IMG/VR virus record: IMGVR_UViG_3300008259_000237
Coordinates: 1 to 64,000 of that record
Source: a virus
Direction: 5' to 3' (one strand)
Length of the DNA: 64,000 bases
The notes under the pieces are model-generated. The model was not told the origin of the DNA. It made no database searches and saw only the letters and a list, made by a program, of their open reading frames with translations. Made by a program: the position numbers and the translations under genes. Each line of letters begins with the position of its first letter. The first letter of the stretch is position 1. This document shows, piece by piece, positions 45,601-54,065 of this stretch.

Positions 45601-46660
45601 CCTGTGTATAATAAACTTCTTGGGTGTAGTCGTTTATCGTTTTTTGATACGAGTCCAGTTGAGTTAATGGGTCTAAGTTTTGTTTTGTAAAACTATCCAA
45701 AATGTTTTTAATAAAATTTTCAATTCTGTCTCTCATTTGGACAACCGTTATCTCTGGAAAATCATCAGGTATTAAACCTTTTGATTTATATTCTGAATAA
45801 ACTTCTTTAATTTTTTCATAACCTCCTTCAACAAATCCAGGATTTACGGGTACAGTAGGTGTTTCCCCTCCTTGAATTGCCTTCGCGCTTATACTCGATT
45901 TAAACATGTGTGGTGTTGCCAATAACATTCCCATAGATATTTCCGCCAACATACTATATTTGTATGTATAAAAAATTAAGGATATATTGAAATTACCATT
46001 AGTAGAATCATATCTACTATTAAAGTTTTGTAACATTAATTCGAGTCGTAATGCTTTACCATAATAACCTTTTATGGTTAGATAGAATTTGGGGTACGGT
46101 AAATTGAAAAACGCAGCGTATGGCGAATTATTTCCCGCTTCAAACATCGCTCTACCTTTTATGTCGACAAGTTCTACTCGAATTACAGGTAAAAAAGAAG
46201 TATCAAATGTCATACTGATACTAACGATACCTAAAAGACCTGTATCTGTGGTCCCTGGCTTACCTCCTGACATTGTTGATTGTCTAATATAAAAGTCATC
46301 ACTTCTATTAGGATTTTGTATTCTAGTTTGACTAGATTGGTTAATACCTTCACCCTTTAAAGAATCTTTCCCTGTGATTTCATCGGTGTAAGTATTATCC
46401 AAATAAGGTTTGTTACCAGGTTTCAAAAAGTTAATAGAAGCAATGGGTAATGTTTGAACCGCATCATTTAAATTAACCCCGACCGCCAACTTTGTTCTAG
46501 GTAACATTTTCGCTTCCAAGTTGGCGTACATCACCAAATCTTCTTGATTAACATATCTTTCTTTAATATTACCCTGTTCATCAACAACTTTATTTGGGTC
46601 TATGATTGTAATATTATTAAAATCAAATTCTGTTAAAATATTTTCGGATTTACCTACCAT
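39605..46660 (-). CDS. Giant baseplate hub protein, possibly with a C-terminal muralytic domain
   Basis: The protein has 2351 residues, the largest in the window. The N-terminal region (about 130-240: GLLGIVSISMTFDTSFLPVI, FNLPYPKFYLTIKGYYGKAL, LIFYTYKYSMLAEISMGMLL) and a region near 2080-2160 (SYSCTISMMGNAMMQPTMYF, NLRYVPMFHGPYMILKVTHS, INPGNFETIVEGIRQP) resemble hub proteins of the gp27/gpD type, where the L.GN...P....L...P.F.G.Y.I..V.H motif recurs. The last 120 residues (SGFKANNYNFIGLDLNEYWG, then YFCSGDNVPYASFDSLKTSL) look like an endo-glucosaminidase or transglycosylase fold that could open peptidoglycan. It follows gp53 with an 11-base overlap. The hub assignment is fairly secure, the enzyme less so. 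Confidence 0.65.
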   Translation of the reverse strand: MVGKSENILTEFDFNNITIIDPNKVVDEQGNIKERYVNQEDLVMYANLEAKMLPRTKLAVGVNLNDAVQTLPIASINFLKPGNKPYLDNTYTDEITGKDSLKGEGINQSSQTRIQNPNRSDDFYIRQSTMSGGKPGTTDTGLLGIVSISMTFDTSFLPVIRVELVDIKGRAMFEAGNNSPYAAFFNLPYPKFYLTIKGYYGKALRLELMLQNFNSRYDSTNGNFNISLIFYTYKYSMLAEISMGMLLATPHMFKSSISAKAIQGGETPTVPVNPGFVEGGYEKIKEVYSEYKSKGLIPDDFPEITVVQMRDRIENFIKNILDSFTKQNLDPLTQLDSYQKTINDYTQEVYYTQALSWFNTYMDKTRPFVLKNVFKTKVYTFKPEFDKQAQADATSKLDGIIQKYNGILKNNETVGTNGNYTIDGKTKPASIPFNITLDTTFLRTFTSVDEIDFTETIRLISGGTSAYTDTSSAEYIALEQDLRARAVLNSADVTLSNGEIKQVYKYFAFENNEKEILNKVSNFLNPTFLGEIAEMEKKLKAIRLQIEQELTDALQKLLQSSDNGIGFSPTIRNVLAVIFANGEAFIRLMDDTHREAWNQRNNPVRKAAIFNKQTAEANPDNLNSGLDAETPVYPWPQFLVATTGEGGKEMFEIKYPGDSDVITQTQGFDYEAWPEIEFEEEFIKGYVERTQPPQNQVTNFNQLSDVKRISFNAIEYPINNGVFYNKEEIKFFFEIYERVFFTSNYSKLSRANESLGETDKVVDAIADAEARNVLEALGSTNPFLIEKIKNYGFNSANYLNTLRHFSNEGTGQSWQNYLRGIFNSSYIKNLQNNAEFEFMDVATLLTPISTPLLSLESEKNVTEFISAKTVSNIVDFTDIYPFTNPTFCQQGLANGNSSGGIKGAFETSNVISFNDSKKIITNFLGFTKPDSVRPVTNFVYKKTVVPQVDTDTIKSFYEGRTPKKQLVTEGNVNYSSYNGLVSSAQTTSMFNTPFFINSIVEGVEKFRNNDLNPYTVPAYLFINSLPLATLREKYQTFETSNDEGVFSKPLDYIFATMKKFGAIHKVPYPWILKIGSIWYRYKKFIEDGIDILDISWTNFDAVKNYDPQGNDPTKIYGLILEGAPFDIVLQKDTIFGTETSTVINTGFYPGLINKFNVFFQGFEIINTDVDIKGVCSFQGNVMTVSSVNFNSLTAGYVLNVQGLGTTTILSQEPGGTPGGTGTYLVSTSQNLSGSSFTVTNFFNTPYSTQSIQDALAKGIKIEYSSDSILDFPEGFDPSNPQRDLRIINWSVLVDDNTGRNQYVFPSQGSNYNQVQNECFENGQIKVEVNNNASMYNGSVRMFWASPHFGYFDLSKLTKPSPSEYLKTIFFDKEEQDNFTLNGSVNYTKISEIFSVFEKEILDQLEEEFLNFSKCKYDYVDTGLIKPLAMTEYYAQMAATDTTSTADPSVLNQSTATTATTNVTQTTNADAELNASFKNFQILFTNLMKVPKTTGDTGDQIISQIKDSQTVNIANTIEKFMNFDVAFKFGNPSNYNKRLFNSFAPVQIVDPFTWEGYKETTPNALPASNNLVSLANSKSNYPDAWKALETYVGFSELSSLEYSNSGSYITDFFIDLNVAFNENNIKNLYPMIKIYATQKLTQYQKDPTPPSLPSTPTLPKNVLEIAYLKNGYRVLVFKQGPRRVAQLRDENDQEIITGLPISSSISDVNNKLIKERIVDYFGFFSENPDDPQFIVNKEIAPIPEYTESPNPEGKWSSNALSNSVDIYNRKIEEFQNKILDSVFIKLRNSYANFTIVPETIKQSVLEGPQPKVDLWGTFKAINDKWIAGNDFKQKTLFEDVLLLDRASRNVGDFVLCDIYKLKSRLKTVEPIMDMQTFVNAILEENNFVVMSIPGYMNFYNVQEAQKNAKPKLDNTSIFANNLFGTFLEVDYRESSTKMVCFYTNQPSMHVDVKDNVDYMFRDDSFEITRSSNNPLAENQIDKKDWDKSNKVVGFTVDIGPQNQSIFHGFNVSQGNSQSTAESLEVIEQMANQAGNRAVGTQNTSLYNLYKNRSYSCTISMMGNAMMQPTMYFNLRYVPMFHGPYMILKVTHSINPGNFETIVEGIRQPTASLPKVEQFLTLLKTNLLNSIVEESKRQKEAQDKAQKTADNAKTISQQLNNFVTTNPSSSASANQSCSANTSYANFTKEQAVSRTATANEVKNKIKELVDDISLGDVDKNNLKIMVFVSTYIASAAQPSGFKANNYNFIGLDLNEYWGDNYINKTYFCSGDNVPYASFDSLKTSLTFLVERWKGRIVTMPNNPTEVEYTKFWIENFAANTSGRDAIYSNYDPSQLSSLQNEVKSAISLFNSTN

Positions 46661-46976
46661 AATAGAAGAAGTGGTTGTTCAGAGCGTTATTATAATCTTG
46701 TAAAGATGCTACTAAAGGAAATGGAATTGTCAATATTGAGCCGTCATTTATATTCCATTCTTGTCCCCCGTAAATCGGATTAGCCATCATTATTAACCAA
46801 CCAAAATATGGTGTTCCATAATATTGTTGTGAAATTTTATCTAATCTTGATTGTCCAACCTTGTAAATAAATCTTTTATCTGTTGATTTACTTCGTAGAT
46901 TAACATATGGTACAACTGTTTGTTGTCCATTAACTACAAAATTATTATATCTATTATAATATTGTCTACTTGGCAT
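46650..46976 (-). CDS. Baseplate wedge protein gp53-like (LysM-like)
   Basis: The 108-residue protein carries the gp53/LysM-like core: RFIYKVGQSRLDKISQQYYG, then TPYFGWLIMMANPIYGGQEW, NINDGSILTIPFP. The order Y.V..G..LD.IS...YG.P..WW.I...N....P......G..L.IP is typical of LysM-type wedge proteins. In T4, gp53 clamps neighbouring wedges together in the inner baseplate. T4 gp53 is about twice as long; this one is little more than the LysM-like domain plus a short tail. It lies between two giant baseplate proteins and is probably translationally coupled to both. Confidence 0.8.
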   Translation of the reverse strand: MPSRQYYNRYNNFVVNGQQTVVPYVNLRSKSTDKRFIYKVGQSRLDKISQQYYGTPYFGWLIMMANPIYGGQEWNINDGSILTIPFPLVASLQDYNNALNNHFFYYGR

Positions 46977-46977
46977 T

Positions 46978-49900
46978 TTACTTGAATTTGAATGGGTTTA
47001 AGTATAAATCTTTTATCAGTTCTCCATTAGCCGCCTCAGAAGAATTTGGTGTTGTGTCATAAACAAACTTTCTTAATTTACCTTTTACATACATAATTTC
47101 ATCCAAACCATCGACATATAATTTATAGTCTTTGTCTTTCTTGAAGTCCGATATATATTTTTCGTCATCTTTTTGTTGTTTTTTGTACCTATCGGCCGCG
47201 TCTTCAACTATTCTTCTAACTCTTCTAACCAGTTGATTATCACTATCTAAAGTTTTTAATAATTCATTTAAGAATTCATCTCTTTTAGCATTATCATTCA
47301 GAGTTCTTGACATTATTATATAAAAATATTTATCATATTCTCCTTCTAAATTTGTATCTACCCCTGTTGATAGGAAATTACCATCCTCATATTGGTCGGT
47401 AAATACATTATATTCTTCCGAACAAAGTGTATTAAAATTCTCACTTCTAGTTATGAAACGTTCAAAATCATCCTTAAGTTCCGCCAATGTGTCCTCGGGT
47501 GTTGTCTCACTAGCTGCAGAAATTTCTGACGTGCCAGATGTGTTATAAACTCTAGGAACATTACCTGATAATAACTTACCATCTAAAGATTGTGAAACTA
47601 AACTAACTTTTCTTACCGTTTGGAAAAAATCTTGTTCGAAAACAGTAATTTCTTGTATTATTGTAGATAAATTTGTTGAGAATGTGTTTTGGTTATTTTT
47701 TAAGTAGTTTTTTAAATTATCTTTTAGGACATCAACAATAATTCCTGAATAGGTATATTCCATTAAAAATGTTTTAATGATTGGATTGTCGTCGTCGGTC
47801 ACCGCTTGAATATTTTTTTCAAAAATTTCAGTAACTAATCCTTCATATTTAGATGGGTTTCCATATAGATATACTTTATTTTCTTCCGAACCATTTTTAA
47901 CATATAATTGTTCTGCGGCTTCGACATTAATTTCTTTAGCATGATTCACCAACATTAAAACACCGTAATTATTTTGTTTAACAACACTCTCTAACTGATT
48001 TATTATTGTTGTAAAATAACCTTTAGCACCATCATATAATTTATCCATAATATCTTTATACCCAATTTCACCAGTTTGTCCACTAACAACAGGTATTGTC
48101 GTAATAACGGTTCCGATTGTGGTTCCACCATCATTAGGTTGTTGATTTTGAACTTGGTTTGGTGTGGCGGATTCTTCACCAGTTAACGTATCATTAACTA
48201 AAGTTTTATCTAACGCGGATGTGTCTTCTGTAGGAACCGCTCTTTCATCATACATTTCAGTATTTGCATAATAATTAAACGATAACGCATTTTGTAGTTG
48301 TTCTACAGGTTTTGCCAATCCCATTCCACCAATGATATTAAAACTTAAGCTAATGGTCGCAATCATTGGTTGTACTCCAATTCCTTCGGGATTTAAATCA
48401 AATACTAAAGGTTCATAACCTATTTGTAATCCTGTTGGAATTATTTTAGTATGGAAAAAGTCCCCTATTCTTAAAATTAAAACGGGGGGAGCTCCAAACG
48501 AAGTGTTTCTCGCATTATCATATATTGGTGTTCCGTCAGGTCCTATTGTTGGTATTGTTTCACCAGGTCTCATACATTGATTCAAAAAAGTGAGTCTAGA
48601 ATTTAAACCTTCAGGTGTCATAGAGTGAAACGCGGGACTAAAATATTTTATTTTTTCTTTTATTGTCCCATATACAAATGGATTACTTTCTTTTATCACT
48701 TCGAAATAATCACACTCTGTTAATAATTTTCTCAAAATTTGTTTTCCAATCCCTTCTTTTAATTTTTTTACAACACTAACCGTTGGTTCAGGTCGTGGGG
48801 GATATACTGTTACCGTAGTTCCTGATGGTGTAAGAACTGTATTTTGTTTTACTTCTTTTAAAACTTTTTCAGGTTCTCCCTCTACAGTTATCTTACCTGG
48901 TATTGCATTGATATTTGAAATTCTAACTCTTCTACAAGCCATTGCACTTACAGAATAGATTTGAGAATTATCAGTAACATTATTATTTTTATCCCTAACA
49001 TCTGCAGTACAATTAACAGATTCTTGAGTTTGAACCCCTGAGTCAGTGGTTGATTCTGTTGTGGTTCCAGTTGTAACCTCATTAGATTTTTGAGGTATTG
49101 ATATTTCTTCACCAGCAGCGTTGGTTGAATTAAACTTAAATTTACCATTCTCTATAAACGGTTTTAATGAAGTGGTGTTAAAGAAATTTTTAATACAATC
49201 AATCCTTCTAGCCGACAACGACTTATTATAATCAACAGAAGCTGTGGCAGACGCGGACCCAACTAAATCTATAGAAATTTCGGAACCGTTTTCTAATAGA
49301 GCTTTAGCATCAGGAATAAATTGATTTTTTATAAATTCAAAATTATTTTTTATAATCTCGTTAAAAAATTCATCTGTCTTGGAATTAAAGTTGTCGGAAT
49401 TAAAAGTTACTGAAGCTTTCTGTAGATATGTTGACTGTTGTCCAATATATGTATTATAGGTCGATTCATAATTTTCCGAAGTGGTGGTAACACTTTTATT
49501 TTGAGGTCCTGGTATATCATTATCAAAGTAAAATGCAAATCCTAAATATTTTGTATTGAATGTTGCGGCGGCCGGGTCTTCTATTTCTTTTGTAGTTGGT
49601 TGGTCCATATAAACATTCTCATTTGTCGTGACCGGAACATCAATAGGAATTTCTCTTTTTACCCCTTGTAATTCTTCAGGTGTTAATCTTGGGTTGTTAA
49701 TAATCTCTTGATATGTATATAAATCTTTGGTAGGGATTGTATTAAATTTTTTAGCCAGTTCATATATGTCATACTTAACACAACCCGCAAAGAATGAATC
49801 GATAATTGAATTTATTTTTTCTTTATTTTGTCCTTTTAATTGTTTTTCAACAATTATATTTAGAATTGATGGGTTATCTACTACAATCTTCCATGATAAT

Positions 49901-52002
49901 TGCCCCGTTCTACTTGAATCTTTATATGTATAGATTTGTTCGGGTCTACCTAAAAATGTTTGTCCATTAAAGTTCGCAGAACTACTTTCTGAAAATTTAA
50001 TGTCGTAAGGAGGAAACCACATTACCCTACCTCCATTTGGTCCTTTCTCACAGTCGGGTAATTCATCATATGTAAATCCAGGTCTAGATGATGTTCTCCA
50101 AGCTAAGTTTTCTATAGAAAACATATATTTTTTGGCAACTATAGTACCCTGAGCATTTTTCTGTAAATTTGTAGACCCTATTCTTTCTTCTGAAGACCCT
50201 CGTAATGGTGCTATATTCAAATTATATGTACTATCTAATACCGAATTAGTGAATCTTCTACCACTTGTTGTAATACCATCTCTCTTTTGTAAATCCGCGT
50301 AAGTTAAGTAAGGGGTATCTTTTGCAAAAACTCTACAATATTCACGACCTACTTCACCTCCAGTTGTATTATCAGAATACGATAAAACTTGAGAGCCCTT
50401 AGTCATCTCTTTGTATCCGTCATTAAAAACTTTACTAACCTGGTTTATTGCGTTACCTACATGTTTTAATTTTTGTATTCCTTGTAAATTATCCGCCGAT
50501 TGTATTAATCTTTGAGTATTATCTAATATTGAGTTCTTTTTAAACTCTAAGTTTGTAGATTCGGCCTTTGAATAATCTGCGTTTATAACATTAAATTCTT
50601 CGTCTTTACTACCTACTCCTCCACCTACAGTTGGATGATATCCCGCAGCCCCCTTGAATTTAGGGCTAGTCCAAACAAAATTTCCTGTAATATTATCTGT
50701 ATCGGCAAAGGATTTTGCCTTCAACCCAAAATTTATATTATCCTCATTACCCTCAAATAAAATGGCCAATTCAGAAGGGCCATATACAGGTGCATTAACT
50801 TGTCTTCCGTAGGCATCAACAGGTACTTGATTTGGGGGTGAGGTAATTTGTCCCGGCTCCGCATTTCTACTACCAACATAATAACCACTTTCCGCTTCAC
50901 CACCTGGTGTTAAAGCGTTAACAACACCTTGTACTAATCCCTGAGCAATACCTAATAACCCACCCAAAGTTTGTCTGTACGCGGGTTGATATCTATTATA
51001 ATCTATATTATTAAACAACGCCGACCTTTGAGCGTTTCCTGTGTTTGCTAAAAATATTTCTGATGGATTTCTAGTTATATTAAGTACAGGTCCTAAAAAT
51101 CCACCTGTTAGTTGATTAGTAACATTTAAAGCGTTTGATACTTGTGCGGATTGTGAATTAGGTGGATTTTCATCAAAATAATCACCTGGTATTGGTGATA
51201 CTGGCCAATACGCACTTGCCAATCTTGTAGCCAAATCAACCGCTCTAAGTACAGGGTTTTCAGGAACTGTAATTCTCCAATTTTGATAAACAAGTGGTTG
51301 TTGTCCTGTAATTAACAAACTTGCATTAAATGGGTCTTGTAGTGACTGAAGATTAACTTGTCCAACCGTGTTTTGAAATATTTCTGCGGATATTCTAGCT
51401 TGAAAAGCGTCTCTTAAAGATTCCGCAGCTAACCTAACCATATAAGAATCCTGTGACAAAGGTCCGTCACTTCCTGTTGGATTTGTTGAGATTAAAATCT
51501 CATATGGTGAATATATTGATGGTATAAAACTTGGGGGTTCCCAATAAGGAAGAAAAATTTTATTTATATTTTCATAATCATCAACTGAGTATAATAAAAC
51601 ATATCCATCTTCAGGTCTATATGTGTTTACTTGATTAGGTGAAAATATAGATACATTAAGATAAAAATTAGAATCTTCGACTACGGGACTATTGGTTAAA
51701 GGCCAATAAGGTCCTTGATTAGGGTCTACAGGAACCAATGGTCCGTTAAATGTTATTTCCAAATTATATCCACCATCAGGACCAAATTCGTTAAGAGGAT
51801 ATAATTTATTTGCAAAAGGATTTTCTGCAATTAATTCATCAGGTGAGTCAATTGTTGAGTAACTTGATAAAACGGTTTCATAAGTCAGATTTGTTACCGG
51901 AGGTGAGTAAACACCAGGAACATTATATGGTGCTAAATTTTTAGCCAATAATTTATTCCTAAATGTTTCAGTAGATGCAAATGTTAATGTACTTTCTGAC
52001 AT
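46978..52002 (-). CDS. Giant baseplate/tube-junction protein with an OmpA-like domain
   Basis: The protein has 1674 residues. Around 657-710 it contains GRVMWFPPYDIKFSESSSAN, then FNGQTFLGRPEQIYTYKDSS and RTGQLSWKIVV; this LGR...YTY....R...LS.. pattern is found in tube-baseplate junction proteins of the gp48/gp54 type. Around 895-935 SEISIDLVGSASATASVDYN, then KSLSARRIDCIKNFF matches the OmpA-like peptidoglycan-binding core (G.AS.......N..LS..R...V...F), with a later AMACRRVRISNI as a possible last strand. A second junction- or hub-like segment (PPVLILRIGDFFHTKIIPTG) lies near 1170. The gene sits between tape measure and gp53, consistent with baseplate centre assembly. Confidence 0.65.
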   Translation of the reverse strand: MSESTLTFASTETFRNKLLAKNLAPYNVPGVYSPPVTNLTYETVLSSYSTIDSPDELIAENPFANKLYPLNEFGPDGGYNLEITFNGPLVPVDPNQGPYWPLTNSPVVEDSNFYLNVSIFSPNQVNTYRPEDGYVLLYSVDDYENINKIFLPYWEPPSFIPSIYSPYEILISTNPTGSDGPLSQDSYMVRLAAESLRDAFQARISAEIFQNTVGQVNLQSLQDPFNASLLITGQQPLVYQNWRITVPENPVLRAVDLATRLASAYWPVSPIPGDYFDENPPNSQSAQVSNALNVTNQLTGGFLGPVLNITRNPSEIFLANTGNAQRSALFNNIDYNRYQPAYRQTLGGLLGIAQGLVQGVVNALTPGGEAESGYYVGSRNAEPGQITSPPNQVPVDAYGRQVNAPVYGPSELAILFEGNEDNINFGLKAKSFADTDNITGNFVWTSPKFKGAAGYHPTVGGGVGSKDEEFNVINADYSKAESTNLEFKKNSILDNTQRLIQSADNLQGIQKLKHVGNAINQVSKVFNDGYKEMTKGSQVLSYSDNTTGGEVGREYCRVFAKDTPYLTYADLQKRDGITTSGRRFTNSVLDSTYNLNIAPLRGSSEERIGSTNLQKNAQGTIVAKKYMFSIENLAWRTSSRPGFTYDELPDCEKGPNGGRVMWFPPYDIKFSESSSANFNGQTFLGRPEQIYTYKDSSRTGQLSWKIVVDNPSILNIIVEKQLKGQNKEKINSIIDSFFAGCVKYDIYELAKKFNTIPTKDLYTYQEIINNPRLTPEELQGVKREIPIDVPVTTNENVYMDQPTTKEIEDPAAATFNTKYLGFAFYFDNDIPGPQNKSVTTTSENYESTYNTYIGQQSTYLQKASVTFNSDNFNSKTDEFFNEIIKNNFEFIKNQFIPDAKALLENGSEISIDLVGSASATASVDYNKSLSARRIDCIKNFFNTTSLKPFIENGKFKFNSTNAAGEEISIPQKSNEVTTGTTTESTTDSGVQTQESVNCTADVRDKNNNVTDNSQIYSVSAMACRRVRISNINAIPGKITVEGEPEKVLKEVKQNTVLTPSGTTVTVYPPRPEPTVSVVKKLKEGIGKQILRKLLTECDYFEVIKESNPFVYGTIKEKIKYFSPAFHSMTPEGLNSRLTFLNQCMRPGETIPTIGPDGTPIYDNARNTSFGAPPVLILRIGDFFHTKIIPTGLQIGYEPLVFDLNPEGIGVQPMIATISLSFNIIGGMGLAKPVEQLQNALSFNYYANTEMYDERAVPTEDTSALDKTLVNDTLTGEESATPNQVQNQQPNDGGTTIGTVITTIPVVSGQTGEIGYKDIMDKLYDGAKGYFTTIINQLESVVKQNNYGVLMLVNHAKEINVEAAEQLYVKNGSEENKVYLYGNPSKYEGLVTEIFEKNIQAVTDDDNPIIKTFLMEYTYSGIIVDVLKDNLKNYLKNNQNTFSTNLSTIIQEITVFEQDFFQTVRKVSLVSQSLDGKLLSGNVPRVYNTSGTSEISAASETTPEDTLAELKDDFERFITRSENFNTLCSEEYNVFTDQYEDGNFLSTGVDTNLEGEYDKYFYIIMSRTLNDNAKRDEFLNELLKTLDSDNQLVRRVRRIVEDAADRYKKQQKDDEKYISDFKKDKDYKLYVDGLDEIMYVKGKLRKFVYDTTPNSSEAANGELIKDLYLNPFKFK

Positions 52003-52015
52003 TTAATGATTTTTA

Positions 52016-52023
52016 AATAAATA
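52016..52023 (-). promoter_or_regulatory. TATTTATT motif, candidate late promoter
   Basis: Sense strand AATAGATAATAATCTATTTATT, 13 bases before the ATG at 52002, with the AATAGA box again 8 bases upstream of the motif. ATAGAT/ATCTAT could also form a weak hairpin. Confidence 0.4.
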
Positions 52024-52032
52024 GATTATTAT

Positions 52033-53877
52033 CTATTTTTTTTCACCACTATTACTTTGACCGTAGTTAGTTTGTATCTCCTGTATTGCTTTAACTAAAG
52101 CCATCCTAAAATTAGGGTCTTCAAGGGCTTTTTGTAATTGAGCGGTATCTACGTTTGATGGAGCGTCTAATGTCATTCTAATGTCTATTTTTCCATCATG
52201 CGACACCGTTTGAGTATTGCTCATAGTTGATGGTTGATTAGTCCCTCCAACAGTATTTAATGTGTTATTAACCTCATTGGTCATCAACGATTGTGTTGTG
52301 GGTGGTTTTGTGTTTCCGGTTTCTTTATTAAATCCTTCATGTTCCTTAACAGTATCAACTGTTGCTCCAACCGCAGCGTTCACAACTTTTATAATTTCAT
52401 TATTTGAGTTTTGTAATAATTGTGCGGTAGACATTGCTGATTCCATAGAAGTTTTAAACCCTCCTTGAAAGAATTCTGTCATTCCTTTCCCCGCATCTCC
52501 TAATGCGGTAAAAATATCCATAGCACTTCCTTCCCCTGTTAGAGCTTTAGTTAAAGAACCTAACACACCTGTCATTCCCTGTTCATATTGTGTTCTAATA
52601 CCTTTAATATCAAACCCTTTAGCTAAGTCAGTTATCGTAGAGTAAGTTAGTTTCGCGGCTTCCAATTGGTCTTCCCCCATCTTACTTCCCGCAACCGCAT
52701 ATCCTGACCTATTCGCTAAAGCTTCCAAATTTTTATCAATATTTGTCTGAACATCAAGTTGAGCCTTAGCCATTTCTTCAACTGTTTTTGGCTGGCTTTC
52801 TTTCATGAACTCTTGGAATGCCTTTTGGTCTCCTTGGAACTTATCCATGAGTTTATTAACCTCAACCTCTTGTCCCTTATACTGAACTACGTACTCTCCA
52901 GTTTCACTCATTTCCGCCATATTGGCGATAAACTGTCTATCCTCTTCTTTGATTCCATCAGGAAACTTAATTTTCTGTAGTTTGTCATCAACTTCCTTAG
53001 CCCCAATGGCCATTTTAGCAAACTCACTATAGTTCATACCCATCGCCTTTGCGATTTCGGTCATCCTTCCTTTAGCCCCTGGCATGATTTCGAACTTACC
53101 TTTTTCATTAAGTTCAACAAACCCTTTACCTACTTCAGACATTTGTCTTTGTAGTTCGGCCGGGTCATTCCTCGACAAATCCATTAATTTTAATGGGTCA
53201 AGTAATTGTGATTGAGCAACTCCTAATCTTTGCAAAGCGGATGCTGCTTCGATAGCTCCTTCAGGATTGAATACCATATCCGCAAATTTAAAGGTGCTTT
53301 CCATACTCATGTTTATCATTTTAGCGTGACCCGCCATCTTGGCTAAACCCTCAATCCCTCCATCAAAATGATATTCATTTAATTTACCCATATTTGTTAC
53401 AACCATACTAGAAACGGCCTGAGCATTAACACCCATTTCTCTTGCGGAATTTACCACTTTTTCCATTTCTTTACCTGATTGATAGGTAGATATACCAACT
53501 TCTTTCATTGCAGGTAAAACCTTACTGATATCTTGACCTGTAACTTGTTGCATTGCAAATATTTTTTCATACGCACTTGAGGCCAGTATCATATTCCTAC
53601 CTAAAACTTCCCCAACGTCTTTTTGGATATCTACAATGTCCGAAAATTTACCTCCTAATAGGGTTACTTCTGTGACCGCAGCGGTCATCGCCCCTTTTAA
53701 TTCAACTATATTGTCTCTACCTAAACCAAAACTTTTGGTAATTTTCATGGTCTCGATGTCAACTTCGACCAATTTCTTTTTGACGGATTCTACGTCAAAG
53801 TTAGTAGCAATCGAGCTAGCAATTTCTTTACCTAAATCAACAAAGACATCTCTAATTTCGGTTAACCCACTTGACAT
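52033..53877 (-). CDS. Tape measure-like tail protein
   Basis: The 614-residue protein is almost entirely helical with many Ala, Met, Lys and Glu residues: MTAAVTEVTLLGGKFSDIVD, SGKEMEKVVNSAREMGVNAQ, PEGAIEAASALQRLGVAQSQ and MTEFFQGGFKTSMESAMSTA. The QRLGVAQSQLLDPLKLMDLS segment and the absence of enzyme motifs fit a tail length-determining protein. The place also fits: after the tail tube and a chaperone-like gene, before the baseplate hub genes. At about 0.15 nm per helical residue it would set a tail of roughly 90 nm. The C-terminal 100 residues are polar (Asn, Thr, Ser). T4 gp29 is the functional counterpart, although I see no sequence motif shared with it. Confidence 0.65.
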   Translation of the reverse strand: MSSGLTEIRDVFVDLGKEIASSIATNFDVESVKKKLVEVDIETMKITKSFGLGRDNIVELKGAMTAAVTEVTLLGGKFSDIVDIQKDVGEVLGRNMILASSAYEKIFAMQQVTGQDISKVLPAMKEVGISTYQSGKEMEKVVNSAREMGVNAQAVSSMVVTNMGKLNEYHFDGGIEGLAKMAGHAKMINMSMESTFKFADMVFNPEGAIEAASALQRLGVAQSQLLDPLKLMDLSRNDPAELQRQMSEVGKGFVELNEKGKFEIMPGAKGRMTEIAKAMGMNYSEFAKMAIGAKEVDDKLQKIKFPDGIKEEDRQFIANMAEMSETGEYVVQYKGQEVEVNKLMDKFQGDQKAFQEFMKESQPKTVEEMAKAQLDVQTNIDKNLEALANRSGYAVAGSKMGEDQLEAAKLTYSTITDLAKGFDIKGIRTQYEQGMTGVLGSLTKALTGEGSAMDIFTALGDAGKGMTEFFQGGFKTSMESAMSTAQLLQNSNNEIIKVVNAAVGATVDTVKEHEGFNKETGNTKPPTTQSLMTNEVNNTLNTVGGTNQPSTMSNTQTVSHDGKIDIRMTLDAPSNVDTAQLQKALEDPNFRMALVKAIQEIQTNYGQSNSGEKK

Positions 53878-53889
53878 AATCTATTTTAA

Positions 53890-53897
53890 AATAAATA
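53890..53897 (-). promoter_or_regulatory. TATTTATT motif, candidate late promoter
   Basis: Sense strand TGTTCTCTCTATTTATTTTA, 12 bases before the ATG at 53877 and 9 bases after the stop of the frameshift extension. Confidence 0.35.
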
Positions 53898-53906
53898 GAG
53901 AGAACA

Positions 53907-54065
53907 TTAGTTTTTATTTGGTGTATTGATTTCAATAATCCTACCAACCAAATATTTTCTAACATAAGTGGGCATAAAAAGATACTCAGAGTATTGTGTC
54001 CTCAATACTCTTGACATCAATAGATATTCATCAATTAAGTATTGACGATAACTAGAAGAAAGGGC
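53907..54065 (-). CDS. Out-of-frame extension of the chaperone-like protein (probable programmed frameshift)
   Basis: This +1 frame is open from just after a TAG at 54093-54095 to TAA 53907-53909. It encodes 52 residues (ALSSSYRQYLIDEYLLMSRV, then LRTQYSEYLFMPTYVRKYLV, GRIIEINTPNKN) that look like real protein: helical, rich in Tyr, Arg and Leu, with no stop. There is no ATG before the 18th residue and no intergenic gap upstream, so the natural way to translate it is a frame shift from the 54052-54810 gene at the T6 run. The fusion would be about 300 residues. A short independent peptide of 36 residues from the internal ATG is the alternative. Confidence 0.6.
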   Translation of the reverse strand, partial: ALSSSYRQYLIDEYLLMSRVLRTQYSEYLFMPTYVRKYLVGRIIEINTPNKN

